Shown: positions 1 to 8,943, counted from the first letter of the stretch. The stretch is DNA of 64,000 bases from Sphingobium sp. EP60837 (GCF_001658005.1 NZ_CP015987.1:1046001-1110000), one strand, 5' to 3'. Notes: generated from the sequence alone by a model not told the origin. A program made the numbers and translations.

Positions 1-3
1 CTC

Positions 4-1302
4 ATGAGTTGGTGGCGCACGGACGAGACGCATGATCCGGCGCGGACCAGCTGGGCGGAGAGTGCGCAAGGGCACGGGGATTTTCCGATCCAGAACCTTC
101 CCTTCGGCATTTTTGCGCCGCGAGGTGAGGGGCCGAGGATCGGCGTCGCGATAGGGGACATGATCCTCGACCTGCGCGCCTGCACGACAGCTAATCTGCT
201 GAGCGGGGATTGGCAGGAGATATGCAGCGAAGCAACGCTCAATCGGCTGCTCGCCCTGCCGTCCGAAAGGCGTCGCGCGTTGCGGCGGCGTGTTAGCGAC
301 CTGCTGTCGGACGAGGCGAACCGCGCAGCCGTGGAGCCTCTGCTTCGTCAAGCCGCTGATGCCGTCATGCATTTGCCCGCGCGGATCGGCGATTATACCG
401 ATTTCTACGTCGGCATTCATCATGCCAACAATGTCGGGCGGCAGTTCCGGCCCGATAACCCGTTGCTGCCCAATTATAAATATGTGCCGATAGGCTATCA
501 TGGCCGGGCTTCGTCGATCCGCCAGTCCGGCGTGCCGGTTCGCCGTCCCAGCGGTCAGCGAAAGCCGCACGACGCTGAGCATCCGATCTTCGGCCCTTCA
601 GTTCGGCTCGACTATGAACTGGAACTTGGCGTGTGGATCGGGCCGGGCAATCGGCTCGGCGAAGCTATTCCCATCGGGGAAGCCAATGAGCATGTGGCAG
701 GTTTCTGCCTGCTCAACGACTGGTCGGCGCGCGACTTTCAGGCGTGGGAATATCAGCCGCTCGGCCCCTTCCTCGCCAAGAATTTCCAATCGACCATATC
801 GCCCTGGATCGTGACGGCCGAGGCCATGGCTCCCTTCCACCTTCCGCAGCCTGCAAGGCCCGCGGGCGATCCGCAGCCGCTGCCCTATCTCTTGTCCGAA
901 GCGGACCTGCAGCATGGTGCGTTGGCATTGACGCTGGAGGTGTTTCTGCAGACGCAGCGCATGCGGGAGGAAGGCGAGGCTCCAGTGCGTCTCAGCACAG
1001 GGCCGGCGACCAACATGTATTGGACGGTCAATCAGATCGTGACCCACCATGCGTCGAACGGGTGCAATCTCAATCCCGGTGACTTGCTCGGCACCGGCAC
1101 TATTTCGGCAGCGACGCGGGAGGGTTTCGGCAGTATGTTAGAGCTGGCCTCAGGGGGGCAGGACCCGTTCCAACTGTCCAATGGCGAAACACGCGCCTTC
1201 GTCGAGGATGGCGATGAGGTCATATTGCGTGCAACTGCGGACGCGCCGGGCTTTGTTTCCATTGGCCTTGGCGAGTGCCGGGCCGTGGTGTTGCCCGCAT
1301 GA
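4..1302 (+). CDS. fahA: Fumarylacetoacetase
   Basis: 432 aa, the usual length for fumarylacetoacetase, which hydrolyses 4-fumarylacetoacetate to fumarate and acetoacetate as the last step of tyrosine/homogentisate breakdown in the cytosol. The N-terminal FAH domain (about residues 20-115) is followed by the catalytic FAH fold, with the family signatures YTDFYVGIHHANNVG, YHGRASSI, ELGVWIG, NDWSARDFQAWEYQPLGPF and GTGTISA, which carry the metal ligands and active-site residues. The ATG at position 4 has too little upstream sequence to judge a ribosome site. The stop codon overlaps the ATG of the maleylacetoacetate isomerase gene (ATGA), so the two are translationally coupled. A homogentisate dioxygenase gene probably lies just upstream, but this is outside the window. 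Assignment is secure. Confidence 0.95.
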   Translation: MSWWRTDETHDPARTSWAESAQGHGDFPIQNLPFGIFAPRGEGPRIGVAIGDMILDLRACTTANLLSGDWQEICSEATLNRLLALPSERRRALRRRVSDLLSDEANRAAVEPLLRQAADAVMHLPARIGDYTDFYVGIHHANNVGRQFRPDNPLLPNYKYVPIGYHGRASSIRQSGVPVRRPSGQRKPHDAEHPIFGPSVRLDYELELGVWIGPGNRLGEAIPIGEANEHVAGFCLLNDWSARDFQAWEYQPLGPFLAKNFQSTISPWIVTAEAMAPFHLPQPARPAGDPQPLPYLLSEADLQHGALALTLEVFLQTQRMREEGEAPVRLSTGPATNMYWTVNQIVTHHASNGCNLNPGDLLGTGTISAATREGFGSMLELASGGQDPFQLSNGETRAFVEDGDEVILRATADAPGFVSIGLGECRAVVLPA

Positions 1303-1943
1303 CGGCCGCGCTGACGCTGCACGGCTATTGGCGATCGTCGGCCGCCTATCGGGTACGCATCGCGCTCAACCTGAAGGGCGTGGATTATGCGCAGGTCAGC
1401 CACGATCTGACGACCGGCGCGCAGCGTCAGGGTGACTATCTCGCCATCGCGCCCCATGGGCTGGTCCCGGCGCTGGAGACGGGCGGCACGATCCTGATCG
1501 AAAGCTCTGCGATCCTGGAATGGATAGAGGCGACATGGCCGACGCCGCCACTGCTGCCGGAAAGCGCCGATGAGGCCGCCATCGTACGGTCGATGGCGGC
1601 GCTGATTGGATGCGACATCCACCCGCTCAACAATTTGCGCGTGCTCAATCGGCTGAGGGCAGATTTCAACGCAAGCGAGGAGCAGGTGCGGGCCTGGATT
1701 CACCATTGGATCGAGGCAGGCTTTGGCCCGCTTGAGCAAATGGTCGCGCAGCATGGCGGCGGCTTTGCCTTTGGCGATGCGCCCACGATGGCGGATTGTT
1801 ACACCGTGCCGCAACTCTACAACGCCCGCCGTTTTGGCGTCGATCTTTCACCTTATCCTCGCCTGATCGCAGCGGGTGAAGCAGCGACGAGCCTGCCTGC
1901 CGTCGAGGCCGCCCATCCGGAGCGTCAGCCCGACGCCGCCTGA
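1299..1943 (+). CDS. maiA: Maleylacetoacetate isomerase (zeta-class GST)
   Basis: 214 aa zeta-class glutathione transferase fold. It isomerises 4-maleylacetoacetate to 4-fumarylacetoacetate using glutathione, feeding the fumarylacetoacetase encoded directly upstream. The N-terminal thioredoxin-like domain carries the glutathione-activating motif SSAAYRVRIALNLKG (bacterial version of the zeta SSCxxRVRIAL motif), then LVPALETGG and the ESSAILEW segment; the C-terminal helical domain has CDIHPLNNLRVL, a typical MAI signature. I chose the ATG at 1299 because it overlaps the fahA stop and starts right at the domain; an in-frame codon at 1275 would add eight unrelated residues. The stop abuts the stop of the convergent GST gene with no intergenic base. 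Confidence 0.93.
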   Translation: MTAALTLHGYWRSSAAYRVRIALNLKGVDYAQVSHDLTTGAQRQGDYLAIAPHGLVPALETGGTILIESSAILEWIEATWPTPPLLPESADEAAIVRSMAALIGCDIHPLNNLRVLNRLRADFNASEEQVRAWIHHWIEAGFGPLEQMVAQHGGGFAFGDAPTMADCYTVPQLYNARRFGVDLSPYPRLIAAGEAATSLPAVEAAHPERQPDAA

Positions 1944-2597
1944 TCAGTCCGCCTGTCCGGATTGCTTGAAAACCTCCAGTTGGTCGGCGAAAGCACGTTG
2001 ATAAGCGGGTCGCGCTTCGCCGCGAGCAATATAGGCGACGAGGTTGGGATAGCGCTCCAACAGCCCCGATCCGATCAGCCTGCGCAGGACCGTCACCATC
2101 AGCAGGTCACCGGCGCTGAACGCGCCATCCAGCCATTCAACGTCACCCAGTCGGATGGAAAGCTCGCCCAGTCGGTGGTCCACCCGCTCATCGAGCAACG
2201 GCATGCGGGCTTCATACCAGCTTTTGTCGCGCTCCAGATATTCGGGGATCTCTCGTTCCACGATCGGCTGCTCGACCGTATTGAGCGCGGCGAACATCCA
2301 CGCGATCGCGCGGGCGCGGGCGTTCGGGTCTTCCGGCAGCAAACCGCCATGCCGCTCCGCGATGTGCAAGATGATCGCTCCGGATTCGAACAGGACCAGG
2401 TCGCCCTCTTCATAAGCCGGGATTTGCCCGAAGGGCTGCAGCGCCTTGTAGCCAGGCTCTTTCAGCGCTTCGAACGACAGCAACCGGACCTGATAAGGCT
2501 GACCCGCTTCCTCAAGCGCCCATCGCACCCGCATGTCCCGCGCCATTCCCTGACCGCCGTCGGGAGATCGTTCGAACGCGCTGATGGTGATGGTCAT
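1944..2597 (-). CDS. Glutathione S-transferase family protein
   Basis: 217 aa from the ATG at 2597 (MTITISAFERSPDG). The N-terminal thioredoxin-like domain (about 1-85) includes FGQIPAYEEGDLVLFESGAIILHIAE, with the cis-Pro after the Ile of 'GQIP' and the ES pair that holds glutathione; the helical C-terminal domain follows. The substrate cannot be told from the sequence. It lies convergent with the maleylacetoacetate isomerase gene, stop to stop. A longer reading to 2654 adds 19 residues with no GST character, so I reject it. No operon partner is seen; a general detoxification or reductive role is the likeliest reading. Confidence 0.85.
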   Translation of the reverse strand: MTITISAFERSPDGGQGMARDMRVRWALEEAGQPYQVRLLSFEALKEPGYKALQPFGQIPAYEEGDLVLFESGAIILHIAERHGGLLPEDPNARARAIAWMFAALNTVEQPIVEREIPEYLERDKSWYEARMPLLDERVDHRLGELSIRLGDVEWLDGAFSAGDLLMVTVLRRLIGSGLLERYPNLVAYIARGEARPAYQRAFADQLEVFKQSGQAD

Positions 2598-2700
2598 GGT
2601 CAAGCTCCGGCTAGTTTCACGACTGATCGCGAAAAAACTAGCCTTTCCGCCCAAAGATGTCGAACGAACGGATGCTTTTAGAAATGCGCGCCGCCTTTGT

Positions 2701-3771
2701 TCAGGCGGCGATCTTGTCCAGTTCGCTGATCAACCGCAGGAACTCCACCTCATTTTCGTCATGGGGGGTGCCGTCTTCATGGAAGATGTCGTGGAACCAG
2801 CGTTCCTTCAGCCCTTCGATGTTCGGATTTTCCCATTTGTCCCAGGGCAGGTGCGTCTGCGTCTTCCCCTTGACCAGACCCCAGCAGAAGGTGCCGACCT
2901 CATGCTCCTTGGCCACGGGCAGGATCGCCTGGAAGGTGCTGCCCGCCGGACGGGCCATATATTCGGTGCACATGAGCGGGCGGCCCATGGTTTTCAGCCA
3001 TTTGACGCGCTGCGCGAAATCTTCGGCAATGCCGTAATTGTGGAAGGAGATGATGTCCGAATGACCCGTCTGCGCGCGCTGAATGGGGCTCAGCAGATCG
3101 GGCGCCGACCAGTCGCCCAGCCAAATCCCACTGGTGAGCGGCTGCATCGGCTTCATGTCCCGCGCCCAGCCGAATGCGTCCACCAGCAGCGGCACTACCA
3201 GGTCCGCTTTCGCCTGAAGCGCGACGGGATCGCACAGCGCGACCTCCGGGCCGTTATCAGGCTCGTTCCAGATGTCCCAAGCCAGTACGCGCGGGTCCTG
3301 ACCGAAGCGGCCTACGACGCCCCGGACATAATCTTCCAGGCGATGATGCTCGTCCGCATTTTGAAGCGTGGGCATGCCGGGCGACTGCACCCAGCCGCTA
3401 TTGTGCACGCCTTTCCGCGGTTCCGGCTGTGGTCCGAGGGCGGGCTCAGGGTGCCAGCAGGAATCGAACAGCACCAACATGGTGCGGATGCGATGCCGAT
3501 CCGCGACGTTCAGGAACGCGTCGATCCGGTCGAGAAAGCCGTGGCTGTCCTCCAGCCACAGCAGATCGTGCAGATAGACACGAACCGAGTTCATGCCCAC
3601 GGAAGCAGCCAGCGCCAGTTCCCGATCGATAGTCGGCAGGTCGAACGTACTCGCTTGCCACATCTCCAGCTGATTTATCGCGTTTGACGGCGTAAAATTA
3701 CAGCCGACCAGCCAAGGCTGAGCCTTGAACCAAGCATGCGCCGCTTCCGGCGTCCAACGTCCCGTCATCAT
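2701..3771 (-). CDS. Cytosolic clan GH-A glycoside hydrolase (GH5/xylanase-like)
   Basis: 356 aa from the ATG at 3771 (a weak AGCGGGA lies upstream; a GTG at 3834 would give 377 aa). A TIM-barrel hydrolase: WDIWNEPDN carries the acid/base Glu (about residue 170) after the fourth strand, and LMCTEYMARP the nucleophile Glu (about 270). The HNYG segment between them fits clan GH-A. Proteins like this are often labelled GH5 or 1,4-beta-xylanase, but nothing here fixes the substrate. No signal peptide is visible, so it should be cytosolic. It sits 128 bp downstream of the GH1/RmlD fusion on the same strand, and both genes share an upstream TCTGAGTAAGT-type element. A role in trimming or remodelling a sugar made by the neighbouring enzymes is inferred. 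Confidence 0.75.
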   Translation of the reverse strand: MMTGRWTPEAAHAWFKAQPWLVGCNFTPSNAINQLEMWQASTFDLPTIDRELALAASVGMNSVRVYLHDLLWLEDSHGFLDRIDAFLNVADRHRIRTMLVLFDSCWHPEPALGPQPEPRKGVHNSGWVQSPGMPTLQNADEHHRLEDYVRGVVGRFGQDPRVLAWDIWNEPDNGPEVALCDPVALQAKADLVVPLLVDAFGWARDMKPMQPLTSGIWLGDWSAPDLLSPIQRAQTGHSDIISFHNYGIAEDFAQRVKWLKTMGRPLMCTEYMARPAGSTFQAILPVAKEHEVGTFCWGLVKGKTQTHLPWDKWENPNIEGLKERWFHDIFHEDGTPHDENEVEFLRLISELDKIAA

Positions 3772-3860
3772 GTTCCCGCTCACGACCCCCGTCCGATTCG
3801 ACGGCTCCTCTGGCGCGCCCCTACGAACCGGCACAGTTTAGAACAAGAGGCTTAACGGGG

Positions 3861-3875
3861 TCTGAGTAAGTGGAA
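3861..3875 (-). promoter_or_regulatory. Shared upstream element, copy 1
   Basis: TCTGAGTAAGT followed by nGAA (plus-strand reading) lies about 90 bp upstream of the GH-A hydrolase start at 3771. The same 11-mer plus GAA occurs at 6140, about 50 bp upstream of the GH1/RmlD fusion. On the coding strand it reads TTCnACTTACTCAGA. It may be part of a shared promoter or an operator; the factor is unknown. Confidence 0.35.
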
Positions 3876-3899
3876 TTTTCGATCGATTACGCACGTATA

Positions 3900-6089
3900 T
3901 CACGCCGCATTTTCTAAGCGCTCCGCCCGGAAATGCTGGGCGAAATGTTCCAGCGCCGTAAGGAGCGAGGGAAGCTGCGGGCCTCGGCAAGTGCCGAGCG
4001 CGACATTGGCCGGGCGAGGGGCTGCCCAGCCCATTGTCTGGTGGGGCACGGCCTGTACCTGTGCCGGGTCATGTTCACAGTATGAAGCGATACGTTTGGC
4101 GAAATCGGCCCAGGTCAGCGCGTCGCCATTGGCAAGATGCCAAATGCCGGTTTCGCCATCGATCAGCAGGTCGAGTGATGCCGTGACCAGATGCGGGACA
4201 TAGGTTGGGGTGACGATGAGGTCGTCGGGCGCAAGCACGGCTTCTGCGCGCTCGAGTGACCGAACGACCGCTGTGGCGAAGTTGAAATCGTCATGGGGTG
4301 AGAAGAAAGCGGCGGTGCGGATGACGAGATGATCGCCTGCAAGCTGCGCGATGCCCGTTTCCATCGCCGCCTTGCTTCGGCCGTAGCTGTTGCAGGGGGC
4401 GACGGCGTCAGTTTCGACATAGGGGTAACCTTTGAACCCGTCGAAGACGAGGTCGCTGGAGAAGGACAGGGTTTGGATGCCGCGCCTGTCGCATGCCTGT
4501 GCCAGCGCGATTGCGCCATGCGCATTGGCGAGCAGGCAGGCGTCTTCTTCGGCTTCCGCTTCATCGACGCGCACCCAGCCTGCTGTATTCACGACCGCCC
4601 AAGGGCTAAGCTTGTCCAGCGCCGCTTCGATGCTGCTGCGATCGGTGATGTCCAGTTGCTGGCGGCTGGTCAATATGAAGGGGATGTTGCGCATCGAGCA
4701 GGCCCGCGCCATGGCCTGCCCCAGCGTCCCCGTCGCGCCGCAGATCAACAGCGGTCGTGCGCTGCCGGGATCGTGAGGCGGCCCAATATGCTCTGCAATG
4801 GGTGCAGGGCGGGCAACGGGAGGATGGGCCATCCGGCCCTGCCGCTGCCACCAGCCTTCACCTGTCGCCATGATCGGGCGCTCGTCGCTGGCCGCCAGCG
4901 CCTTCAAAAGCGGCACCATGGCGGTGGGCCGTGGCGCGCCGCTGCTGACATCCCAGACGCCGGGCTCATAAAGCCCCGGCCGGGTGAGGAGCGTGTTCCA
5001 GCCGCTGCTGCCTAGCAATGACCAGATGGTCACGGCCTCGACCGGCACGTTTTGATCGTTCAGGCGGCTGGCAATATCCCATGCCTGCGCCGTCCAGCGG
5101 AGCTGTTCTTCGCGGGTACAGCCATTATGGACCTCCGTAACAGCCAGCGGCAGGCGATAGCGTTCCCATGCTTCGCGTAGCGCGCCTTCCAAGCCTTGCG
5201 AAGCAGGCGACAATACACGGACAGCCTCTACATCGGCGTAAAGCTGTATCTCACTGCCGCCGTGCAGATGTTGCGGGTAACGCTGTAGCCTGTGGTCCAG
5301 GAACCGATCGCTGGTGAGATAGTGGTTGATGCCGATGACGGCGGGCGGGCAGGGGTCGTCCAATATGGCTTCAAGCCGCTGCTCCAGCCCGAAGCCCGCA
5401 ATACGTGCCCAGAAAGGGTGGTCGCGGTTGACTTTCCCGCACAAGAGGTCCCATCCGGCCCAGCGGCGCATATTGTCGAACGTCGCCTGTTCCCGCAGGG
5501 CAGCGGTGGCATAGGTCCTTCCCAGATCGTCCGTCTGGATCAACCGTGCGGCGGGGTTGATCCGGCTCACGGCGCGCATCGACAGCCTTGTCGCGTCAAT
5601 CTGGTTCAGTAGCGCCCGCCAGAAATCTCCTTCCGAACGGAGGTGCGGATACCAATGGCCGTAAAGCGCGGAAAAGCGTGCGGTGGTCAGCGGTTCGTTG
5701 ACCGGCGTCCAATCGGTGATCCAGGGATAGCGTTCCGCCACATTCTGCGCGTGCTTGGCGAGGCCTGGCGCGAAGCTGTCATCCACCAGGTTGGTATAGT
5801 GCGGGCCGCTGCCATGGTGAATGAGGCCAGCGATGACGCGAATGCCGAGTTCGCGCAGCCGCGCGAGCCGCCGATCCGTCCATTCCCAATCGCATTGGTC
5901 GGGTTGTTCCGGACTGATCCGTTCCCACAATAAGGGATAGCGGATGGCGCGGATGCCCAACTCCGCAAAACGCTCGAGATCTTCGGGCCTGTTCTCATGG
6001 CCACTCAAGCGGATCTGATCGCCATAGCGTTCGTAAACGCGATTAACGGTGCATTCCACGCCACCCCAAAGCTGCTGCTGCCCGGCCAT
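3900..6089 (-). CDS. GH1 glycosidase fused to RmlD-like NAD(P)-dependent reductase
   Basis: 729 aa, two enzymes in one chain. Residues 1-400 form a family 1 glycosidase-like TIM barrel: DWTPVNEP carries the acid/base Glu132 and LAVTEVHNG the nucleophile Glu319, so both catalytic residues are kept. After a proline-rich linker (about 420-445), residues 447-729 are an extended SDR of the dTDP-4-dehydrorhamnose reductase (RmlD) type, with GATGTLG at 451-457, SSDLVFDG near 545, and YGRSK giving Tyr569 and Lys573. No signal peptide. GGGGGA precedes the ATG. The gene is divergent from a glycosyltransferase/UDP-galactopyranose mutase fusion and upstream of another hydrolase. Fusion of a glycoside-cleaving domain to a nucleotide-sugar reductase domain is unusual. 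I recall similar two-domain proteins in other alphaproteobacteria but know of no proven function. Confidence 0.85.
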   Translation of the reverse strand: MAGQQQLWGGVECTVNRVYERYGDQIRLSGHENRPEDLERFAELGIRAIRYPLLWERISPEQPDQCDWEWTDRRLARLRELGIRVIAGLIHHGSGPHYTNLVDDSFAPGLAKHAQNVAERYPWITDWTPVNEPLTTARFSALYGHWYPHLRSEGDFWRALLNQIDATRLSMRAVSRINPAARLIQTDDLGRTYATAALREQATFDNMRRWAGWDLLCGKVNRDHPFWARIAGFGLEQRLEAILDDPCPPAVIGINHYLTSDRFLDHRLQRYPQHLHGGSEIQLYADVEAVRVLSPASQGLEGALREAWERYRLPLAVTEVHNGCTREEQLRWTAQAWDIASRLNDQNVPVEAVTIWSLLGSSGWNTLLTRPGLYEPGVWDVSSGAPRPTAMVPLLKALAASDERPIMATGEGWWQRQGRMAHPPVARPAPIAEHIGPPHDPGSARPLLICGATGTLGQAMARACSMRNIPFILTSRQQLDITDRSSIEAALDKLSPWAVVNTAGWVRVDEAEAEEDACLLANAHGAIALAQACDRRGIQTLSFSSDLVFDGFKGYPYVETDAVAPCNSYGRSKAAMETGIAQLAGDHLVIRTAAFFSPHDDFNFATAVVRSLERAEAVLAPDDLIVTPTYVPHLVTASLDLLIDGETGIWHLANGDALTWADFAKRIASYCEHDPAQVQAVPHQTMGWAAPRPANVALGTCRGPQLPSLLTALEHFAQHFRAERLENAA

Positions 6090-6139
6090 TCGGATCCCCC
6101 GTGCCTGTTTTATAAAGAGGAAGCGGTGATGATCGTGCC

Positions 6140-6154
6140 TCTGAGTAAGTTGAA
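6140..6154 (-). promoter_or_regulatory. Shared upstream element, copy 2
   Basis: Second copy of TCTGAGTAAGT-nGAA, about 50 bp upstream of the GH1/RmlD fusion and inside the divergent promoter region with the glycosyltransferase/mutase gene. The exact 11-bp identity with the copy at 3861 suggests common control of both minus-strand genes. Confidence 0.35.
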
Positions 6155-6223
6155 ACAGGTGAAGGCTTCAAGTGGGTACACCAAAATAGCGTCGATGTGC
6201 CAACCTATATCAGCGCGGCTGCA

Positions 6224-6249
6224 GGAACATGGTTGGCCGCCCGGGGTTT
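6224..6249 (+). promoter_or_regulatory. Possible EcfG (general stress) type promoter
   Basis: GGAAC at 6224-6228, 17 bases, then GTTT at 6246. This is close to the GGAAC-N16/17-(C)GTT pattern of alphaproteobacterial EcfG promoters, though the leading C of the -10 element is absent. It lies about 35 bp upstream of the chosen ATG at 6284. Pattern match only. Confidence 0.3.
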
Positions 6250-6283
6250 GTGCATCATTCATCAAGCAGAAAGGTACGCGTCT

Positions 6284-8653
6284 ATGGTCCCGCCCCATTC
6301 GTCATCTTGGCATGGAACAGGACCAGGTCCGAAAGCCGGCGCTCACACCTTAATTTGTTTTAGCCATCTGCGTTGGAATTTCGTCTTTCAACGTCCTCAA
6401 CATTTGATGAGCCGCTTCGCAAAACAGTCGCCTGTACTTTTTTGGGAAGAGCCCTGCTATGTCGCTGAACTCGACGCGCCGGACCTGCAGGTCGAACATT
6501 GCTCGCAAACAGGCGTAACCGTCATTACGCCCCAACTGCCCGCCGCTCTGTCTAGAGAGCGTGAGAGCGAGGTACTGAAGCAACTGCTGGACCTTTATCT
6601 GGCGGGCGAACCGGGACCGTTCATTCGTTGGTATTACACGCCGATGATGCTGCCCTTTTCGGAGCATGTCCTGGCCGACTGCATCATCTATGACTGCATG
6701 GACGAGCTTGCCAATTTCAAAGGCGCGCCGCCCGAACTTCTTCCGCTGGAGCAGCGTCTGCTGTCGCAATCCGATCTGGTTTTCACTGGCGGGTACAGCC
6801 TTTATGAGGCCAAGCGGGACAAGCATCCTGCCGTCTTTCCCTTTCCGTCCAGTGTCGATGTGGGGCATTTTGCCCAGGCGCGCTTCGGTGCGGCGGCGAG
6901 CAAGGGCAACAGACGGCCGCGGCTTGGCTTTTATGGCGTGGTCGATGAGCGGATGGATGTGGACCTGCTCGCCGCATTGGCCGACGCGCGCCCGAACTGG
7001 GTGCTGGAGATCATTGGTCCGGTCGTGAAGATCAGTGAGGATGATCTGCCGCGGCGCGGGAACCTCCACTTTCTGGGCGGCAGGCCCTACGAAGATTTGC
7101 CCGCCTGTATCGCCGGTTGGGATGTGGCTTTGATGCCATTTGCCATCAATGACGCGACCCGGTTCATCAGTCCGACCAAGACGCCTGAATATCTGGCGGC
7201 GGGAAAGCCGGTGGTATCGACCCCGATCGTCGATGTCGTGCGCCATTATGGCGAGATCGAAGCGGTCAAGATTGCGCCCGCTGGCGACGCCTTTATCGCT
7301 GCCTGCGACGAGGCGCTCGCGCTTGCACAGGGTGGCGGGCAGTGGCTGAAGGAAGCCGATCAGCTCCTGGCGGGCATGTCTTGGGACAAGAGCTTTCATC
7401 AGATGGACCGGCTGATCAAGGATGCTCTGTCACGCAGCGCGCATGCGCATCCGATTGTTTCGCCGACTTCCTGGAACAGCAGCCGCTCCCACCATTATGA
7501 TGTCATGATTGTAGGCGCGGGGTTTGCGGGTGCGGTGATGGCCGAGCGCCTTGCCGTTGACGGCGGGAAGAGGGTGCTGGTCGTCGATCGCCGCCCCCAT
7601 GTCGGCGGCAATGCATATGATGAATATGACGCGAACGGTGTCCTTATCCACCGTTATGGGCCGCACATCTTCCATACCAACAGCGAGGAAATCTTCACCT
7701 ATCTTTCGCGCTTCACCAAATGGCGTCCCTATGAGCATCGGGTTCTGGCGGCGGTGGACGACCTGCTGGTGCCGATGCCGATCAACCGCACGACGATCAA
7801 TTTGCTCTATAAACTGAACCTCGAGACAGAAGAGCATGCGGCCGAGTTTTTAGCCGCGCAGGCCGAACCAGTTTCCGTCGTTCGCACATCGGAAGATGTG
7901 GTTATTTCGGCAATTGGCCGTGAACTTTATGAGAAGTTCTTCCAAGGCTATACGCGCAAGCAGTGGGGCCTCGACCCGTCCGAGCTGGATAAGGCCGTCA
8001 CTTCGCGCGTGCCGACCCGGACCAATGTCGATGACCGCTATTTCACCGACAAGTTCCAGGCGATGCCGCTTGAGGGCTATACCCGGATGTTCGAACGGAT
8101 GCTCGACCATCCCAATATCGATGTCCTGTTAGGTGTCGATTATTGCGAAGCGCGCGACGCTTACCCCCACGACCATCTGGTGTTTACGGGACCGATCGAC
8201 GAATATTTCGGCTATCGCTTTGGCAAGTTGCCTTATCGGTCGTTGCAATTTGATCATGCGCAACTGGATATGGAGCAATTTCAGCCTGTTGCGGTGGTCA
8301 ATTATCCTTCGCCCGATGTGCCCTACACCCGGATCACCGAGTATAAGCATTTGACCGGGCAGCAATCGTCCCGGACCAGCATTACATATGAATATCCGAC
8401 GGCCGAGGGTGATCCCTATTACCCGATCCCGCGTGCGGAAAACCAGGCGCTTTTCAAACGCTACGAGGCGCTTGCAATAGTGCAGCCGGACGTGAGCTTC
8501 GTCGGGCGGCTGGCGACCTATCGCTATTATAATATGGACCAGGTCATCGGACAGGCCCTCGCCACCTACCGCAAGATGGCCCAGCGGCGTGCGCGTGAGC
8601 AGGTTCCAGCGCCAGCGCAGCTTGCAGCACGGCCCTCACCCGGCGTGGCATAA
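6284..8653 (+). CDS. Glycosyltransferase fused to UDP-galactopyranose mutase
   Basis: 789 aa from the ATG at 6284 (AAAGG nearby); an earlier in-frame start at 6197 adds 29 residues with no domain character. Residues about 20-380 are a GT-B style glycosyltransferase: LICFSHLRWNFVFQRPQHLMSRF at the start, GFYGVVDERMD, and SPTKTPEYLAAGKPVV near the donor-binding end. Residues about 405-770 are a complete UDP-galactopyranose mutase (Glf), an FAD enzyme turning UDP-galactopyranose into UDP-galactofuranose: GAGFAG at 411-416, HVGGNAYDEYD, YGPHIFHT, FQGYTRKQWG and FTGPIDEYFGY. Making and using UDP-Galf in one chain would allow channelling. No membrane segment, so cytosolic. It is divergent from the GH1/RmlD fusion and ends in a strong terminator. 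Confidence 0.9.
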   Translation: MVPPHSSSWHGTGPGPKAGAHTLICFSHLRWNFVFQRPQHLMSRFAKQSPVLFWEEPCYVAELDAPDLQVEHCSQTGVTVITPQLPAALSRERESEVLKQLLDLYLAGEPGPFIRWYYTPMMLPFSEHVLADCIIYDCMDELANFKGAPPELLPLEQRLLSQSDLVFTGGYSLYEAKRDKHPAVFPFPSSVDVGHFAQARFGAAASKGNRRPRLGFYGVVDERMDVDLLAALADARPNWVLEIIGPVVKISEDDLPRRGNLHFLGGRPYEDLPACIAGWDVALMPFAINDATRFISPTKTPEYLAAGKPVVSTPIVDVVRHYGEIEAVKIAPAGDAFIAACDEALALAQGGGQWLKEADQLLAGMSWDKSFHQMDRLIKDALSRSAHAHPIVSPTSWNSSRSHHYDVMIVGAGFAGAVMAERLAVDGGKRVLVVDRRPHVGGNAYDEYDANGVLIHRYGPHIFHTNSEEIFTYLSRFTKWRPYEHRVLAAVDDLLVPMPINRTTINLLYKLNLETEEHAAEFLAAQAEPVSVVRTSEDVVISAIGRELYEKFFQGYTRKQWGLDPSELDKAVTSRVPTRTNVDDRYFTDKFQAMPLEGYTRMFERMLDHPNIDVLLGVDYCEARDAYPHDHLVFTGPIDEYFGYRFGKLPYRSLQFDHAQLDMEQFQPVAVVNYPSPDVPYTRITEYKHLTGQQSSRTSITYEYPTAEGDPYYPIPRAENQALFKRYEALAIVQPDVSFVGRLATYRYYNMDQVIGQALATYRKMAQRRAREQVPAPAQLAARPSPGVA

Positions 8654-8684
8654 CCGCTCCTCGCTGCTGTTGCCGAGGACGCGG

Positions 8685-8731
8685 GCGGAGCGTGATCCGA
8701 TTTCTCTCTGATCGGATCACGCTCCGCTTTT
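8685..8731 (+). terminator. Strong intrinsic terminator of the Glf fusion gene
   Basis: A perfect 17-bp stem (8685-8701 with 8711-8727, GCGGAGCGTGATCCGAT and its complement) with a 9-nt loop, followed by TTTT. It sits 31 bp after the stop codon. Confidence 0.9.
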
Positions 8732-8943
8732 AATGAGTGCTGGTGTCCGCTCGGCTCCTTCCAGTTACGGTCGCGATATTCGGTAGGAACAAAAGGGCAT
8801 CATACCGCTTCTTATTCTATGAGATGGAATTGAGGCGGCCTGTTGATGTTGTCCTTCATCCCCCTGGAATATGAGCTTGATCTGGGCGGTTGGCGGTTTG
8901 CGCCGGCCCGGCAGGCCGCGTCCTCTCATCTGAAAAGGAGATC

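Noticed and set aside
2584..3687. 367-codon plus-strand open frame opposite the GH-A hydrolase gene
   Set aside because: High-GC shadow; no domain, start site or signal, and the minus strand holds clear catalytic motifs.
8792..8817. GGAAC about 150 bp upstream of the lipoprotein gene as an EcfG promoter
   Set aside because: The -10 side reads GCTT rather than CGTT or GTT, so the match is too weak.
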